Part shown: one piece after another, positions 13,292 through 20,908 of the stretch
How the letters are laid out: every line of letters starts with the position of its first letter
How positions within the stretch are numbered: position 1 is the first letter of the stretch
Origin: Thalassotalea nanhaiensis
GTDB lineage: Bacteria; Pseudomonadota; Gammaproteobacteria; Enterobacterales; Alteromonadaceae
Assembly (NCBI RefSeq): GCF_031583575.1
Contig: NZ_CP134146.1
Location: 62,001 to 126,000, forward strand
Direction: 5' to 3'
DNA length: 64,000 nt
Position numbers and translations under genes: made by a program
Notes under the pieces: model-generated
The model's database searches: none
What the model was told of the DNA's origin: nothing
What the model saw: the letters and a program-made list of their open reading frames with translations, nothing else

Positions 13292-13804
13292 ATGGAAGAA
13301 GCAGGTAGTTCTCTTAGCCCAATCATAAGTGGATTGATTGGCGGACTCGTAGTCACATTAATGGTTATGTTTACAAAGAGTAAGAGCAAAAGAGTTGGTG
13401 ATGTTCGTGAACTAACTTTTGGTTTTTTATTCAAAGCATTTTCATTTTTGTTGGTTCCATTTACAACTTTTGTTTTATACGCTATTTCTCAATCTTACGA
13501 AGGGCAAGAGATCGCAGCAGGCCTTGTAGGTTTAGGCTTTTTCTTAGGGGCTATATTTTTTCCATACCAAGCTTTTTTCATCGAGTTTAGTTATGACGAT
13601 GAAAATGTTTATTTTAAAAGCCCTGTAGCAGGAGAAAAGACTGCGAGTTGGAAGGGGTTAACAAAAGTTGGTTATTCTTGGTTACTACAAGCAGACTATA
13701 TTGTTGTCGATGGTATAGGAAAAATTTGGTGTTCTAATATGCTTCAAGGTTATGCAGAACTAATGGAATTTGCGGCTAAGGTTGAGCAGAAAAACAAGAT
13801 ATAA
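13292..13804 (+). CDS. Membrane protein with soluble C-terminal domain
   Basis: 170 aa from ATG 13292; GGGGGAAG lies just upstream. Three or four spans: residues about 9-30, 47-68 and 78-102. A C-terminal domain of about 65 residues follows ('YDDENVYFKSPVAGEKTASW' onward) and looks like a small beta domain. No family is recognised. The cassette start GTTAGCT does not complement its R'' ATATAAC, unlike its neighbours. Confidence 0.75.
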   Translation: MEEAGSSLSPIISGLIGGLVVTLMVMFTKSKSKRVGDVRELTFGFLFKAFSFLLVPFTTFVLYAISQSYEGQEIAAGLVGLGFFLGAIFFPYQAFFIEFSYDDENVYFKSPVAGEKTASWKGLTKVGYSWLLQADYIVVDGIGKIWCSNMLQGYAELMEFAAKVEQKNKI

Positions 13805-13898
13805 CAAGCAATTCAAGCGGAACTGCTAACAGTTGGCTCGGTTCCGCTTCGGTACACATTTTAGCAAACTATTATCAGCCCTTATTGGGCCGTTAAGT
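13799..13898 (+). repeat. attC site 29 (mixed arms)
   Basis: R'' atataac 13799-13805 and R' gttaagt 13892-13898. Left arm GTTGGCTCGG, right arm AGCAAAC, and GGCCGTTA replaces GGGCGTTA; likely a recombinant or mutating site. Confidence 0.88.
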
Positions 13899-13931
13899 GC
13901 TTTTTTACCAAATCAAAATATGGATTATTAA

Positions 13932-14675
13932 ATGAAATTTAGTAAGGTTAAGCGAATACAATTTGTATCACTGTTGATATTAAGCATTTCATTATCGTTC
14001 GAAGGTAATGCTAGTGACATATATGGTGCCGTGGTGAATAATTCCGAGAGATTAAAAAGTGACTTCGCGCATGACGAGAAGCGGAAACCGTTAGATATTC
14101 TTCCTTTTACTCAAATCAAAGAAGGCGATAAAGTTCTTGAACTTGGTGCTGGTGGTGGGTACACAACGGAATTATTATCATTGCTGGTTGGTAAATCAGG
14201 CAAAGTGTACGCGCACTTCCTGTATAAAAAAGAACGCCTTGAAAATAATAGACTTCCAAATGTTATTTCACTTAGAGAGCATTCTTTAAATGAACATGCG
14301 CAAGTGCTTGCTGAAAACGAAATTCAATCCAATAAATTGGATGCAATCATCATATTTTTTGTGCTGCATGACATTTACCTAAATAATGAAATGAGTGATG
14401 AGTTATTGTCTAGTTTGAAGGCGGCGTTAAAGCCTGGTGGCAGTGTGATTATACTAGACAACGCAGCTAAGCCTGATTCAGGTTTGGCCAATATAGGCGA
14501 TCTTCACCGGATTGGAGAGAAATTCGTTAAAGCAGAAATGGAGAAAGCGGGTTTTGTATTTGATGGCGAAACAGCAGTATTAAGAAACAAGCAAGATGAT
14601 CACACCAAACCGTGGGGCGATTTTGAAGGTTTACAAGATCGATTTGCTTATAGATTTAAAAAGGGCAGAATGTAA
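13932..14675 (+). CDS. Class I SAM methyltransferase with signal peptide
   Basis: 247 aa from ATG 13932. The N-terminus (KFSKVKRIQFVSLLILSISL then SFEGNASD) is a convincing signal peptide. The body is a Rossmann methyltransferase: motif I 'VLELGAGGGYTTELL', later 'LDAIIIFFVLHDIY' and LKPGGSVIILDNA. Methyltransferases use cytoplasmic SAM, so export is odd, although signal-bearing members of this family exist in proteobacteria. Cassette start GTTAAGTGC matches GCACTTAAC. A frame at 14596-14778 is a shadow. Confidence 0.85.
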   Translation: MKFSKVKRIQFVSLLILSISLSFEGNASDIYGAVVNNSERLKSDFAHDEKRKPLDILPFTQIKEGDKVLELGAGGGYTTELLSLLVGKSGKVYAHFLYKKERLENNRLPNVISLREHSLNEHAQVLAENEIQSNKLDAIIIFFVLHDIYLNNEMSDELLSSLKAALKPGGSVIILDNAAKPDSGLANIGDLHRIGEKFVKAEMEKAGFVFDGETAVLRNKQDDHTKPWGDFEGLQDRFAYRFKKGRM

Positions 14676-14686
14676 TTCTAGAACGC

Positions 14687-14813
14687 AATTAACAAACGCA
14701 CTTAACAAACGCATTAAATTGATCGCAAGCTCGCAGGGACACAAACACGTCAGCTGCGTCACTTCGTTCCGATTATAGCTGCCATGTTTTTGCCCTTTAT
14801 GCGGGCGTTAACT
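14687..14813 (+). repeat. attC site 30 with doubled R''
   Basis: Two R''-like units, TTAACAAACGC, lie 13 bases apart (14687-14706). The second (acttaac, 14700-14706) complements the cassette start. Arms GTCAGCTGCG / TATAGCTGCC; R' gttaact 14807-14813. The AACAAACGCATT opening recalls Vibrio VCR repeats. Confidence 0.85.
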
Positions 14814-14858
14814 GGCAAGGTGTTGTCGTTATATCGGTAGTAATTTTAAAAGGGATGT

Positions 14859-15374
14859 ATGAATAACAATAAGTGGTATAAAAAACCTGAAATGATAGTT
14901 GCATTATCAGCACTATTAATTAGTTTGGTTACAGCAGCTGTTGGGATCTATTCTGCATATATAGATCGATCTTATGCTCGTGCTTCAGTTTGGCCTCGAT
15001 TAGAAGTTTCTCGAAGTTTCGGAGGGGAATATTTTGAGTATGGGATCACAAATAGTGGGAACGGGCCAGCTCTAATTAAATATGCAGTTATTCAATACAA
15101 GTCTAAGCCTATTAAATATTGGAGGGACATACCAAGCTTGCCAAACTTTACTCAGTCCCATTTAGGAACGAGAATACTGTCATCACAAAACAGTATTAAG
15201 CCTATTGTTTACCGTGGTAAAGCTGCCAAGTCGTTTTTAGATACGGATGAGTTTATTGAAATAGAGATCTGTTATTGCTCAATTTATGAAGAGTGTTGGT
15301 TAATTAATAGAGTAAATGAACCTAAACCTGTAGATAATTGTCATGTAACTCAAGAAAGAGCTTTTCTACAATAG
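14859..15374 (+). CDS. Membrane-anchored hypothetical protein
   Basis: 171 aa from ATG 14859 with AGGGATG upstream. One N-terminal span (residues about 12-34) after a short basic tail, then an extracytoplasmic or cytoplasmic domain with beta pattern ('YGITNSGNGPALIKYAVIQY') and three Cys near the end (CYCSIYEECW). 'NSGNGPA' is common in single-span hypothetical proteins with Ig-like domains. Function unknown. Confidence 0.75.
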   Translation: MNNNKWYKKPEMIVALSALLISLVTAAVGIYSAYIDRSYARASVWPRLEVSRSFGGEYFEYGITNSGNGPALIKYAVIQYKSKPIKYWRDIPSLPNFTQSHLGTRILSSQNSIKPIVYRGKAAKSFLDTDEFIEIEICYCSIYEECWLINRVNEPKPVDNCHVTQERAFLQ

Positions 15375-15376
15375 CC

Positions 15377-15479
15377 AATTAACAAACGCATTTAGCGTGG
15401 GACTGCTAAAGTTTGGCTCGGTTCCGCTTCGCTATACATTTTAGCCAAGCATTATTAGCCACTTAGCTTGGCGTTAGCT
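15377..15479 (+). repeat. attC site 31
   Basis: R'' aattaac 15377-15383, arms GTTTGGCTCGG / TAGCCAAGC, R' gttagct 15473-15479. Confidence 0.91.
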
Positions 15480-15529
15480 GTTTTAACTGGTATGTGTTTC
15501 TATTTAACTCGACTGAAAGGATGTGTGTG

Positions 15530-16102
15530 GTGAAATTATATTTAGTTTTTTTTATATTTATTGTCGGCGTTATTTTTCCTAACTATTCATATTGTAGCGA
15601 GAATAATGAAAAGGATTTTTCAGAACAAAGTAACTTAAACCTAGAAGATAAAGAATCTTTCAATGCTATTCTTTCGCAGGCTCAACTTTGGGTAAAACAG
15701 CAAGAAGAAAAATTTAGTCACTCTGGCCGGCAGCTTAGTATTCAGGAATTTTTTATGGCTAAGGCTATGGGAGTTCAATACCCCGAACAAGTTCGTGTTG
15801 TTGTTATAGCTGATTTTCCAATACCCACACAGCAACCACTACTTAATGAGTATAAAAGTATTGGTTTTACCTCTCCTGAAGTCGGAGGGCAAGCGTTTGG
15901 CTACACAATCTTAATTAAGCCTAGGTATGCTGGGAAAGACTGGTTATTATTACATGAGTTAGTTCATGTTGCGCAGTTTGAAAGAATAGGAATAAAGAGG
16001 TTCGTAGCTCGTTACTTAATTGAACTTAAAACTCTAGGTTACAGAGATTCATTGATTGAAATAGAGGCAAGAGAAAAATCTCAAAGCTATATCAGCGGAT
16101 AA
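15530..16102 (+). CDS. Secreted HExxH metallopeptidase-like protein
   Basis: 190 aa from GTG 15530; AAAGG at 15516-15520 fits this start or GTG 15527 better than ATG 15521, which is too close. Signal peptide VKLYLVFFIFIVGVIFPNYS. Residues about 150-156 carry 'LLHELVHVAQFER', an HExxH zinc motif, followed by 'GIKRFVARYLIE' and a late Glu (EIEARE) that may be the third ligand. Similar small HELVHVAQ proteins are annotated as putative zinc peptidases. Probably periplasmic. Confidence 0.8.
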   Translation: MKLYLVFFIFIVGVIFPNYSYCSENNEKDFSEQSNLNLEDKESFNAILSQAQLWVKQQEEKFSHSGRQLSIQEFFMAKAMGVQYPEQVRVVVIADFPIPTQQPLLNEYKSIGFTSPEVGGQAFGYTILIKPRYAGKDWLLLHELVHVAQFERIGIKRFVARYLIELKTLGYRDSLIEIEAREKSQSYISG

Positions 16103-16127
16103 CTGATCATTTACAGAGTAAATCAAC

Positions 16128-16225
16128 AGCTAACAAGCTAATAAATCGGGACAAAAAACAGTTGGCTGTTTTCGTTCATTAACATTTTATCCAACAGTTC
16201 TCGTCCGCTTAAGCGGGGGTTAGCC
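16128..16225 (+). repeat. attC site 32 (atypical R' flank)
   Basis: R'' agctaac 16128-16134; R' gttagcc 16219-16225 is preceded by GGGG rather than GGGC. Arms GTTGGCTG / ATCCAAC are imperfect. Confidence 0.85.
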
Positions 16226-16240
16226 ACAAAGGAGAATCCA

Positions 16241-16636
16241 GTGGTTGGTGAAACTAATTTAAGCAAATTACTAGGGGCGATGTCACCTGTCTTAATGCCA
16301 GATGAATACGTATTTTGCTCAGTGCAAGGTGAATACCGTGATTTTCATGAATTGGATCCGTTAGCATCTTATCGCGAAGCTGAAGGCTTAACTTTAGTTA
16401 TCTCAAAAGAAGCAGCGATCGCTAACAAACTGCAATTTGAATCTGTGTTTAGAGGTATAACTTTAACGGTTCACTCAAGCCTCGATGCAGTTGGTTTAAC
16501 TGCGGCTGTTTCAACTAAGTTGGCCGAAAAAGGCATCAGTGCTAATGTAATAGCCGCGTATTATCATGATCATATATTCGTTCAATCGGAGAAAGCTGAA
16601 TTAGCGATTGAAGCATTAGGTGAATTTCGTAGCTAA
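16241..16636 (+). CDS. ACT domain-containing protein (COG3602-like)
   Basis: 131 aa from GTG 16241, with AAGGAG upstream. Pattern: 'NLSKLLGAMSPVLMPDEYVF', 'EGLTLVISKEAA', ITLTVHSSLDAVGLTAAVS and 'AAYYHDHIFVQ' match the widespread DUF2241/ACT proteins (two ACT folds, about 130 aa). They probably bind a small ligand such as an amino acid. Cytoplasmic. Complete length. Confidence 0.88.
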   Translation: MVGETNLSKLLGAMSPVLMPDEYVFCSVQGEYRDFHELDPLASYREAEGLTLVISKEAAIANKLQFESVFRGITLTVHSSLDAVGLTAAVSTKLAEKGISANVIAAYYHDHIFVQSEKAELAIEALGEFRS

Positions 16637-16649
16637 CAAGTCGTTAAAT
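16631..16649 (+). repeat. Collapsed attC remnant 33
   Basis: R'' agctaac (16631-16637) is followed after five bases by gttaaat (16643-16649), the start of the next cassette, whose end is ATTTAAC at 17101-17107. The whole central part of the attC has been deleted. Confidence 0.65.
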
Positions 16650-16695
16650 GGCTACGTGGCAAGTTTATTGTGAATATTAAAATAGGAATAATACA

Positions 16696-17085
16696 TTGAT
16701 AATATTAATTTGGTGCTTAATTGCAGCAGCATTACTACCATTTATTGCAAAAATACCTTTAGCTTTAGCGATGAATAAAGCAGGTGGTTACGACAATAAT
16801 CATCCAAGAGAGCAACAAGCAAGTTTAAAGGGTTTTGGAGCACGCGCTTTAGCTGCCCATCAAAACTCTTTTGAAGCTCTTATTATTTTTTCTGCTGCTA
16901 TATTGTTAGCTTTAGCGACCAACAAGACAAGTGATACAGTGCAATTACTCGCTATGGTACATATTGCCTCAAGAGTTATTTATAACGTTTTTTACTTATT
17001 AAATTTAGGCGCATTACGTTCACTTTCTTGGGCTGTTGCTATAGGTTGTTCATTTGCTATTATGTGGCAATGTATTCCTAACTAA
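16696..17085 (+). CDS. MAPEG family membrane protein
   Basis: 129 aa from TTG 16696, AGGAA upstream. Four spans. 'NNHPREQQASLKGFGARALA' followed by AHQNSFEALIIFSAA and 'ASRVIYNVFYLLN' are the conserved MAPEG blocks (membrane-associated proteins in eicosanoid and glutathione metabolism). The bacterial group has unknown substrates. Full length for the family. Confidence 0.9.
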   Translation: MIILIWCLIAAALLPFIAKIPLALAMNKAGGYDNNHPREQQASLKGFGARALAAHQNSFEALIIFSAAILLALATNKTSDTVQLLAMVHIASRVIYNVFYLLNLGALRSLSWAVAIGCSFAIMWQCIPN

Positions 17086-17100
17086 TGACAATAAAAAGTC

Positions 17101-17165
17101 ATTTAACAAGCAATTCAAGCGGGACAAAAAAGTTTGGCTTTTGTCACTGCGTTCCAAATTATAAC
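17101..17165 (+). repeat. Truncated attC 34
   Basis: R'' atttaac at 17101-17107, then a normal left half (CAAGCAATTCAAGCGGGACA, GTTTGGCTTTTGTCACTGCG) that breaks off near 17162. The right arm and R' are lost. Confidence 0.75.
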
Positions 17166-17179
17166 TTTTACAATATAAT
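17152..17179 (+). promoter_or_regulatory. Possible promoter before yjdM-like gene
   Basis: TATAAT at 17174-17179 with a weak -35 TTCCAA at 17152-17157 (16-base gap), created where the attC is truncated. The start codon is 28 bases downstream. Confidence 0.4.
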
Positions 17180-17207
17180 TGAAATAAACATATTAAAGTA
17201 GAAACTT

Positions 17208-17546
17208 ATGACGCTTCCTCCATGCCCCAAATGTAATTCCGAATTTGTTTACCAAGATCAAAACCAGCTGATTTGTCCTGAATGTTCGCATGAATGGAAT
17301 CCGGCAGAGGCTCTTGCAGAAGAAGAACGTTTAGCGATAAAAGATGCCAATGGAGCGCAGTTGAGTGAAGGTGATAAAGTAACGATGATAAAAGACCTTA
17401 AAATTAAAGGTAGCTCTCAAGTAATTAAAGTTGGTACTAAAGCCGTTATTAGACGAATAATTGAAGGTAAAGATCATCAACTTGACTGTAAAGTGGATGG
17501 CGTTGGAGAAATGATGGTTACGGCAAAATTTGTGAAGAAAGCCTGA
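17208..17546 (+). CDS. YjdM/PhnA-like zinc ribbon protein
   Basis: 112 aa from ATG 17208. N-terminal zinc ribbon 'PPCPKCNSEFVYQDQNQLIC' then PECSHEW (CPKC...CPEC), followed by the conserved 'DANGAQLSEGDKVTMIKDLK' and 'GSSQVIKVGTKAVIRRIIEG' of the YjdM (formerly PhnA) family. Full length. Despite the old name, a phosphonate role is not established; function unknown. Cytoplasmic. Confidence 0.93.
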   Translation: MTLPPCPKCNSEFVYQDQNQLICPECSHEWNPAEALAEEERLAIKDANGAQLSEGDKVTMIKDLKIKGSSQVIKVGTKAVIRRIIEGKDHQLDCKVDGVGEMMVTAKFVKKA

Positions 17547-17592
17547 GCAAATAATATGTCAATTAGCAGGGCTTAACAGTACAGGAGGTTTA

Positions 17593-18084
17593 TTGAAGTA
17601 TTTTGCATACGGCTCAAACATGTCACTTTTGAGACTTCAACAGCGGGTACCAAGTGCCAAAAAGCTTGAGATAGTAACACTTAAAAATCACCAATTACGT
17701 TTTCATATGAGCGGAATTGATGGCTCTGGAAAGTGTGATTCTTTTCAAACAAACAATAGTGAAGATCGGGTAATAGGGGCACTCTTTGAAATAAATGAAG
17801 ATGAAAAAGAAGTCTTAGATCGAGCTGAAAGCTTAGGCTCTGGGTATGGTGAAAAATTCGTTTATGTAGAAAATGAAACGGGTGAGGTTTTTGAAGCCTT
17901 AACATACTATGCGATAAGAATTGATGCTTCGTTAAAACCTTATTCTTGGTATCTAAATCACGTTATTATTGGAGCAAAGGAAACAAATGTGCCGACAGGT
18001 TACCTTGCTGTAATTGAGTCTGTTGATTGTATAGAAGACTCTGATAAAAACCGTGAAGCAATCGAACGTGCAATGTACATTTAA
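17593..18084 (+). CDS. Gamma-glutamylcyclotransferase family protein
   Basis: 163 aa from TTG 17593 with a strong AGGAGG at 17583-17588. It opens 'KYFAYGSNMSLLRLQQRVPS', the YGSN substrate-binding signature, and has the usual conserved Glu region ('VLDRAESLGSGY'). The 'YLNHVIIGAKETNVPTGYLA' segment fits the family C-terminus. Likely acts on gamma-glutamyl peptides; exact substrate unknown. The - strand frame 17681-17905 is a shadow. Confidence 0.9.
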   Translation: MKYFAYGSNMSLLRLQQRVPSAKKLEIVTLKNHQLRFHMSGIDGSGKCDSFQTNNSEDRVIGALFEINEDEKEVLDRAESLGSGYGEKFVYVENETGEVFEALTYYAIRIDASLKPYSWYLNHVIIGAKETNVPTGYLAVIESVDCIEDSDKNREAIERAMYI

Positions 18085-18117
18085 CAATTTTTGCTCCTAA
18101 TAAGGGGGCTATATTTT

Positions 18118-18134
18118 AGGAGGAAATAATTATC
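18118..18134 (+). promoter_or_regulatory. Strong ribosome site before ATT/ATC codons
   Basis: AGGAGG at 18118-18123, followed 5 bases later by in-frame ATT (18129) and ATC (18132) but no ATG, GTG or TTG. Starting here adds a complete signal peptide to the next gene, which the first ATG (18156) would cut in half. Confidence 0.55.
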
Positions 18135-18536
18135 TATAAGTTTATTTTTACTGCAATGTTGTGTTTTTCATTTTCCATCCAAGCCGATGAAAGTGAGGTT
18201 TTGAATGTTGAGCGTTCAGTATCTGCCAGCATTGAACTTTCATTCCCAAATGAAAATAATATAGAACCAGAAGAAAGTGATTTCGAAATAGTAAATTATG
18301 TTCTTATGGGTAATGAAATAGGTGAGCGTTTTGCTGTAATTACTTTACAGAACACATCTTCTGGTAACCGAGTGTTGGAAAATAAACATTTAATGGCACT
18401 TTTTGCAGACGGTAATCGAAGAAACCCGTCAGATATTAAGTTGAATTTCGAAGGGAATGAAATGCAATCAATAACCGCTTCATTTGGTGAAAGCAAGTTT
18501 CCTATTTTATCTGTATATTCAAATAACGAAATATAA
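18129..18536 (+). CDS. Secreted hypothetical protein, unusual start
   Basis: If started at ATT 18129 or ATC 18132 the N-terminus reads IIYKFIFTAMLCFSFSIQA, a full signal peptide ending in front of DESEV; starting at ATG 18156 leaves only 11 hydrophobic residues and no ribosome site. The mature part (about 115 aa) is beta-rich ('IGERFAVITLQNTSSGNRVL'). No family is recognised. Either a rare non-AUG start or a gene that has lost its start codon. The - strand frame 18296-18589 is a shadow. Confidence 0.6.
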   Translation: MIYKFIFTAMLCFSFSIQADESEVLNVERSVSASIELSFPNENNIEPEESDFEIVNYVLMGNEIGERFAVITLQNTSSGNRVLENKHLMALFADGNRRNPSDIKLNFEGNEMQSITASFGESKFPILSVYSNNEI

Positions 18537-18553
18537 AGCGTCGATGAGTAATT

Positions 18554-18627
18554 GATATAAAAGTTACTCAAGTGGACGCAAACACTCATGCTTGTATTAT
18601 TTAACTCTTAATTATTAGTTGTTAGGC
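18554..18627 (+). repeat. Eroded attC 35
   Basis: gatataaaag resembles R'' with its C lost; the text continues AAGTTACTCAAGTGGACGCA and ends in R' gttaggc (18621-18627). About 74 bp, with the arms eroded. Confidence 0.6.
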
Positions 18628-18643
18628 ATAAAGGAGAAGCTAA

Positions 18644-19102
18644 ATGCATCTTGCCCAATTGAATATTGCTAAAGCGAAATATTCCTTAGAAGCACTCGAA
18701 ATGAAAGAGTTCGTTGATAATTTAGAGCCGGTTAACAACATAGCTGAATCAAGTGCGGGCTTTGTTTGGCGCCTTAAAGATGAAAGTGGAGATGCAACTA
18801 ATATTAAAGCATTTTCAGACCCAAATATTATCGTAAACATGTCAGTTTGGGACTCAACTGAAGCGCTTAAAAATTTTATGTTCAGAACACATCACATAGA
18901 TTTCTTACGTCGTAAAAAAGAATGGTTTGATAACATACCTGATGATAGTTATGTTTTATGGTGGGTTCCAACAGGCCACATTCCTACCGTTAACGAGGCC
19001 GTAGAAAAGTTAGAGCTATTACGAAATAACGGCGAAACACCAGAGGCATTTACTTTCAAAAGTAATTTTAGTGCTTTAGAGTATATGAATAGTAAAGCCT
19101 AG
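18644..19102 (+). CDS. DUF3291 domain protein
   Basis: 152 aa from ATG 18644 with AAGGAGA upstream. 'HLAQLNIAKAKYSLEALEMK', 'GFVWRLKDESGDAT', VNMSVWDSTEALKNFMFRT and 'YVLWWVPTGHIPTVNEAVEK' are the hallmarks of DUF3291, a dimeric alpha-beta barrel related to antibiotic-biosynthesis monooxygenase folds. Function unknown. Full length. Confidence 0.9.
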   Translation: MHLAQLNIAKAKYSLEALEMKEFVDNLEPVNNIAESSAGFVWRLKDESGDATNIKAFSDPNIIVNMSVWDSTEALKNFMFRTHHIDFLRRKKEWFDNIPDDSYVLWWVPTGHIPTVNEAVEKLELLRNNGETPEAFTFKSNFSALEYMNSKA

Positions 19103-19140
19103 GAAGGCACTTGTATTTATTCAAAGAAGAGGCGCAATGC

Positions 19141-19575
19141 ATGACCGAAAAATCACATTTTGAAAAATTAAAAAGCATGTATGCTGCGGCCCCAATCAAT
19201 AAAATCTATTCACCAGTAATGGATGTTTCTAAAGGTGAAGCTGTTATAGAAATTGAACTGTCAGAACAATATCATCACTCTGCTGGCGGGGTCCATGGGT
19301 CTGTTTATTTCAAAATGCTAGATGACTCGGCTTTTTTTGCGGCCAACTCATTGGAGAATGAATTTTTCGTCTTAACAACTTCTTTCACTACATACATCAC
19401 ACGCCCGGTAGCGTCTGGAAAAATGAAAGCCATAGGTAAAGTGGTGAATAAAAATAAAACTCAATTTATTGCTGAGTCTGTAGTCTATGACACAGATGGC
19501 AGAGAAATTGGTCGTGGAAATGGCATCTTTGTAAGAGGGAAGTTGCCTCTGGTCGATGCCACTGGGTATGCATAA
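19141..19575 (+). CDS. PaaI-type hotdog thioesterase
   Basis: 144 aa from ATG 19141 (the frame opens upstream at 19111 without a better start). Hotdog fold: 'HHSAGGVHGSVYFKMLDDSA' carries the HGG..H..D.. type catalytic region with Asp, followed by 'TTSFTTYITRPVASGKMKAI'. It probably hydrolyses an acyl-CoA. The gap to the preceding DUF3291 gene is short, so both may share a cassette. Confidence 0.85.
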   Translation: MTEKSHFEKLKSMYAAAPINKIYSPVMDVSKGEAVIEIELSEQYHHSAGGVHGSVYFKMLDDSAFFAANSLENEFFVLTTSFTTYITRPVASGKMKAIGKVVNKNKTQFIAESVVYDTDGREIGRGNGIFVRGKLPLVDATGYA

Positions 19576-19580
19576 CTTAA

Positions 19581-19904
19581 ATGGGACTATTTAGCGCTAT
19601 GATAATTTCAATTATTCTTATTTCAATCTGGTTTTTACTTATGTTGCGTTCTGGTGTCGCGGAATATAAATACTATCAGGCAGTAAAAACGCTCGAACCT
19701 GATATTTGGGCACAACTTGGTTCACCTAAATACCTAAAGATCCCAATGGTATTTATATCACCAAAAGGCTCAAAAATTTTACGTGGTGTTGCCAATAAAA
19801 CGGTAAGTGAACTTGCCAATAATCATAGAAAATATGGCATTCAATTTTTATCGTATGTTGTATTGGTATTGTTTGTAAGTATCGTATATTTCAAAGTTGC
19901 TTAA
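19581..19904 (+). CDS. Two-TM protein, UspB-like layout
   Basis: 107 aa from ATG 19581, 5 bases after the thioesterase stop, so probably co-transcribed. One span at each end (residues 5-24 and 88-105) with a basic amphipathic middle. This layout recalls universal stress protein B, but sequence likeness is too weak to call it. Confidence 0.72.
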   Translation: MGLFSAMIISIILISIWFLLMLRSGVAEYKYYQAVKTLEPDIWAQLGSPKYLKIPMVFISPKGSKILRGVANKTVSELANNHRKYGIQFLSYVVLVLFVSIVYFKVA

Positions 19905-19945
19905 CGAGTAAATCAACAAAGAGTTAAACTTTTAAGACGTTATAT
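19900..19945 (+). repeat. Eroded attC 36
   Basis: gcttaacgag (R''-like) and gttatat (19939-19945, R'-like) flank about 30 bases without recognisable arms. Confidence 0.4.
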
Positions 19946-19960
19946 TTTTTAGGGGAATTT

Positions 19961-20377
19961 GTGCGAAAATTAATATTGATATGCTTTCTTTTTATGCCAG
20001 TACTTTCGATAGCATCTGAAACTGACATTGTGGAAAAGTTTTTGAAACTTAGTGACGCCACAAAAATAAAAGGGGCATCCCAAAGTGATATTGATGCTGT
20101 TGCAGCATTACTCTCTGACAATATGCGTTATCAACATCCTAACTACAGTGCAGATCTTTCAAAAAATGAATTTATTGAAGGGCTTATCAGATACATGGGA
20201 TTAGCTGATTCGTTACAATCAAAAATAACCAACAAAATTGAAGGCAGCAAAGCCGTTACTATTTCCTTTATTTCTACGACTGTAATAGACGGTAATACTG
20301 AAACAGATCAACAACCATTAATGCGCCTCTTTGAAATAGATAAAGGCAAAATCACCTTAATTAGAGAATATTGGTAG
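19961..20377 (+). CDS. Secreted NTF2-like (SnoaL) protein
   Basis: 138 aa from GTG 19961, GGGGAA upstream. Signal peptide RKLILICFLFMPVLSIAS. The mature part fits a nuclear transport factor 2-like fold: an early helix, 'VAALLSDNMRYQHPNYSADL', a mid helix (NEFIEGLIRYM) and a terminal 'LMRLFEIDKGKITLIREYW', typical of SnoaL-like proteins. Function not defined; probably periplasmic. Confidence 0.8.
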   Translation: MRKLILICFLFMPVLSIASETDIVEKFLKLSDATKIKGASQSDIDAVAALLSDNMRYQHPNYSADLSKNEFIEGLIRYMGLADSLQSKITNKIEGSKAVTISFISTTVIDGNTETDQQPLMRLFEIDKGKITLIREYW

Positions 20378-20414
20378 TAAAAAAACTAGCGCTTAATCGG
20401 GGTAAAACATCTAG

Positions 20415-20446
20415 TTTTTCTTCAGAGTTGTTTATTTGAAGAAAAA
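20415..20446. terminator. A/T-rich hairpin
   Basis: TTTTTCTTCA (20415-20424) and TGAAGAAAAA (20437-20446) form a 10-bp stem with a 12-base loop. It could act as a bidirectional terminator between the two cassettes. Confidence 0.45.
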
Positions 20447-20496
20447 ATTTTAGGCCTGTGAATTGGCCTTAATTATGCCAGCGAGGGATTTAGAAC

Positions 20497-20868
20497 ATGA
20501 GTACATTGATAGTTATTTTTGGGGGCTTAATGCTCTTTGCTGGAGTGGTGCTTATTATCAACCCAGATACTATATTTAAAGTACTGCGAAATAATTTTGA
20601 TAAGCTTTGGTTACATGTATCTGCTGTTGCAGTAAGGTTGTTACTTGGCGCATTACTTATTTATCAGGCAGATGTTTCAAAATTCCCTCTAACAATAGAG
20701 GTTCTTGGCTGGGTGGCAATTATCGCTGCTATCGTATTTACGCTAATAGGCCGAAAAAACTTTCAACGGTTAATATCATGGGCATTTTCATTGGTGACTC
20801 CACTTGGGCGTACTAGTGGAGTATTGGCGTTATGTTTTGGCTCATTGCTAATTTATGCATTTGTTTAA
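20497..20868 (+). CDS. Four-TM membrane protein
   Basis: 123 aa from ATG 20497. Four spans fill the protein (residues about 3-22, 42-58, 66-84, 103-122), with a basic turn 'GRKNFQRLISW'. Small uncharacterised inner-membrane protein; no family is recognised with confidence. Confidence 0.78.
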   Translation: MSTLIVIFGGLMLFAGVVLIINPDTIFKVLRNNFDKLWLHVSAVAVRLLLGALLIYQADVSKFPLTIEVLGWVAIIAAIVFTLIGRKNFQRLISWAFSLVTPLGRTSGVLALCFGSLLIYAFV

Positions 20869-20908
20869 TTGCCCATTGTTGGGTGTCTACGTTTAGGAAT
20901 AAAAAGCA

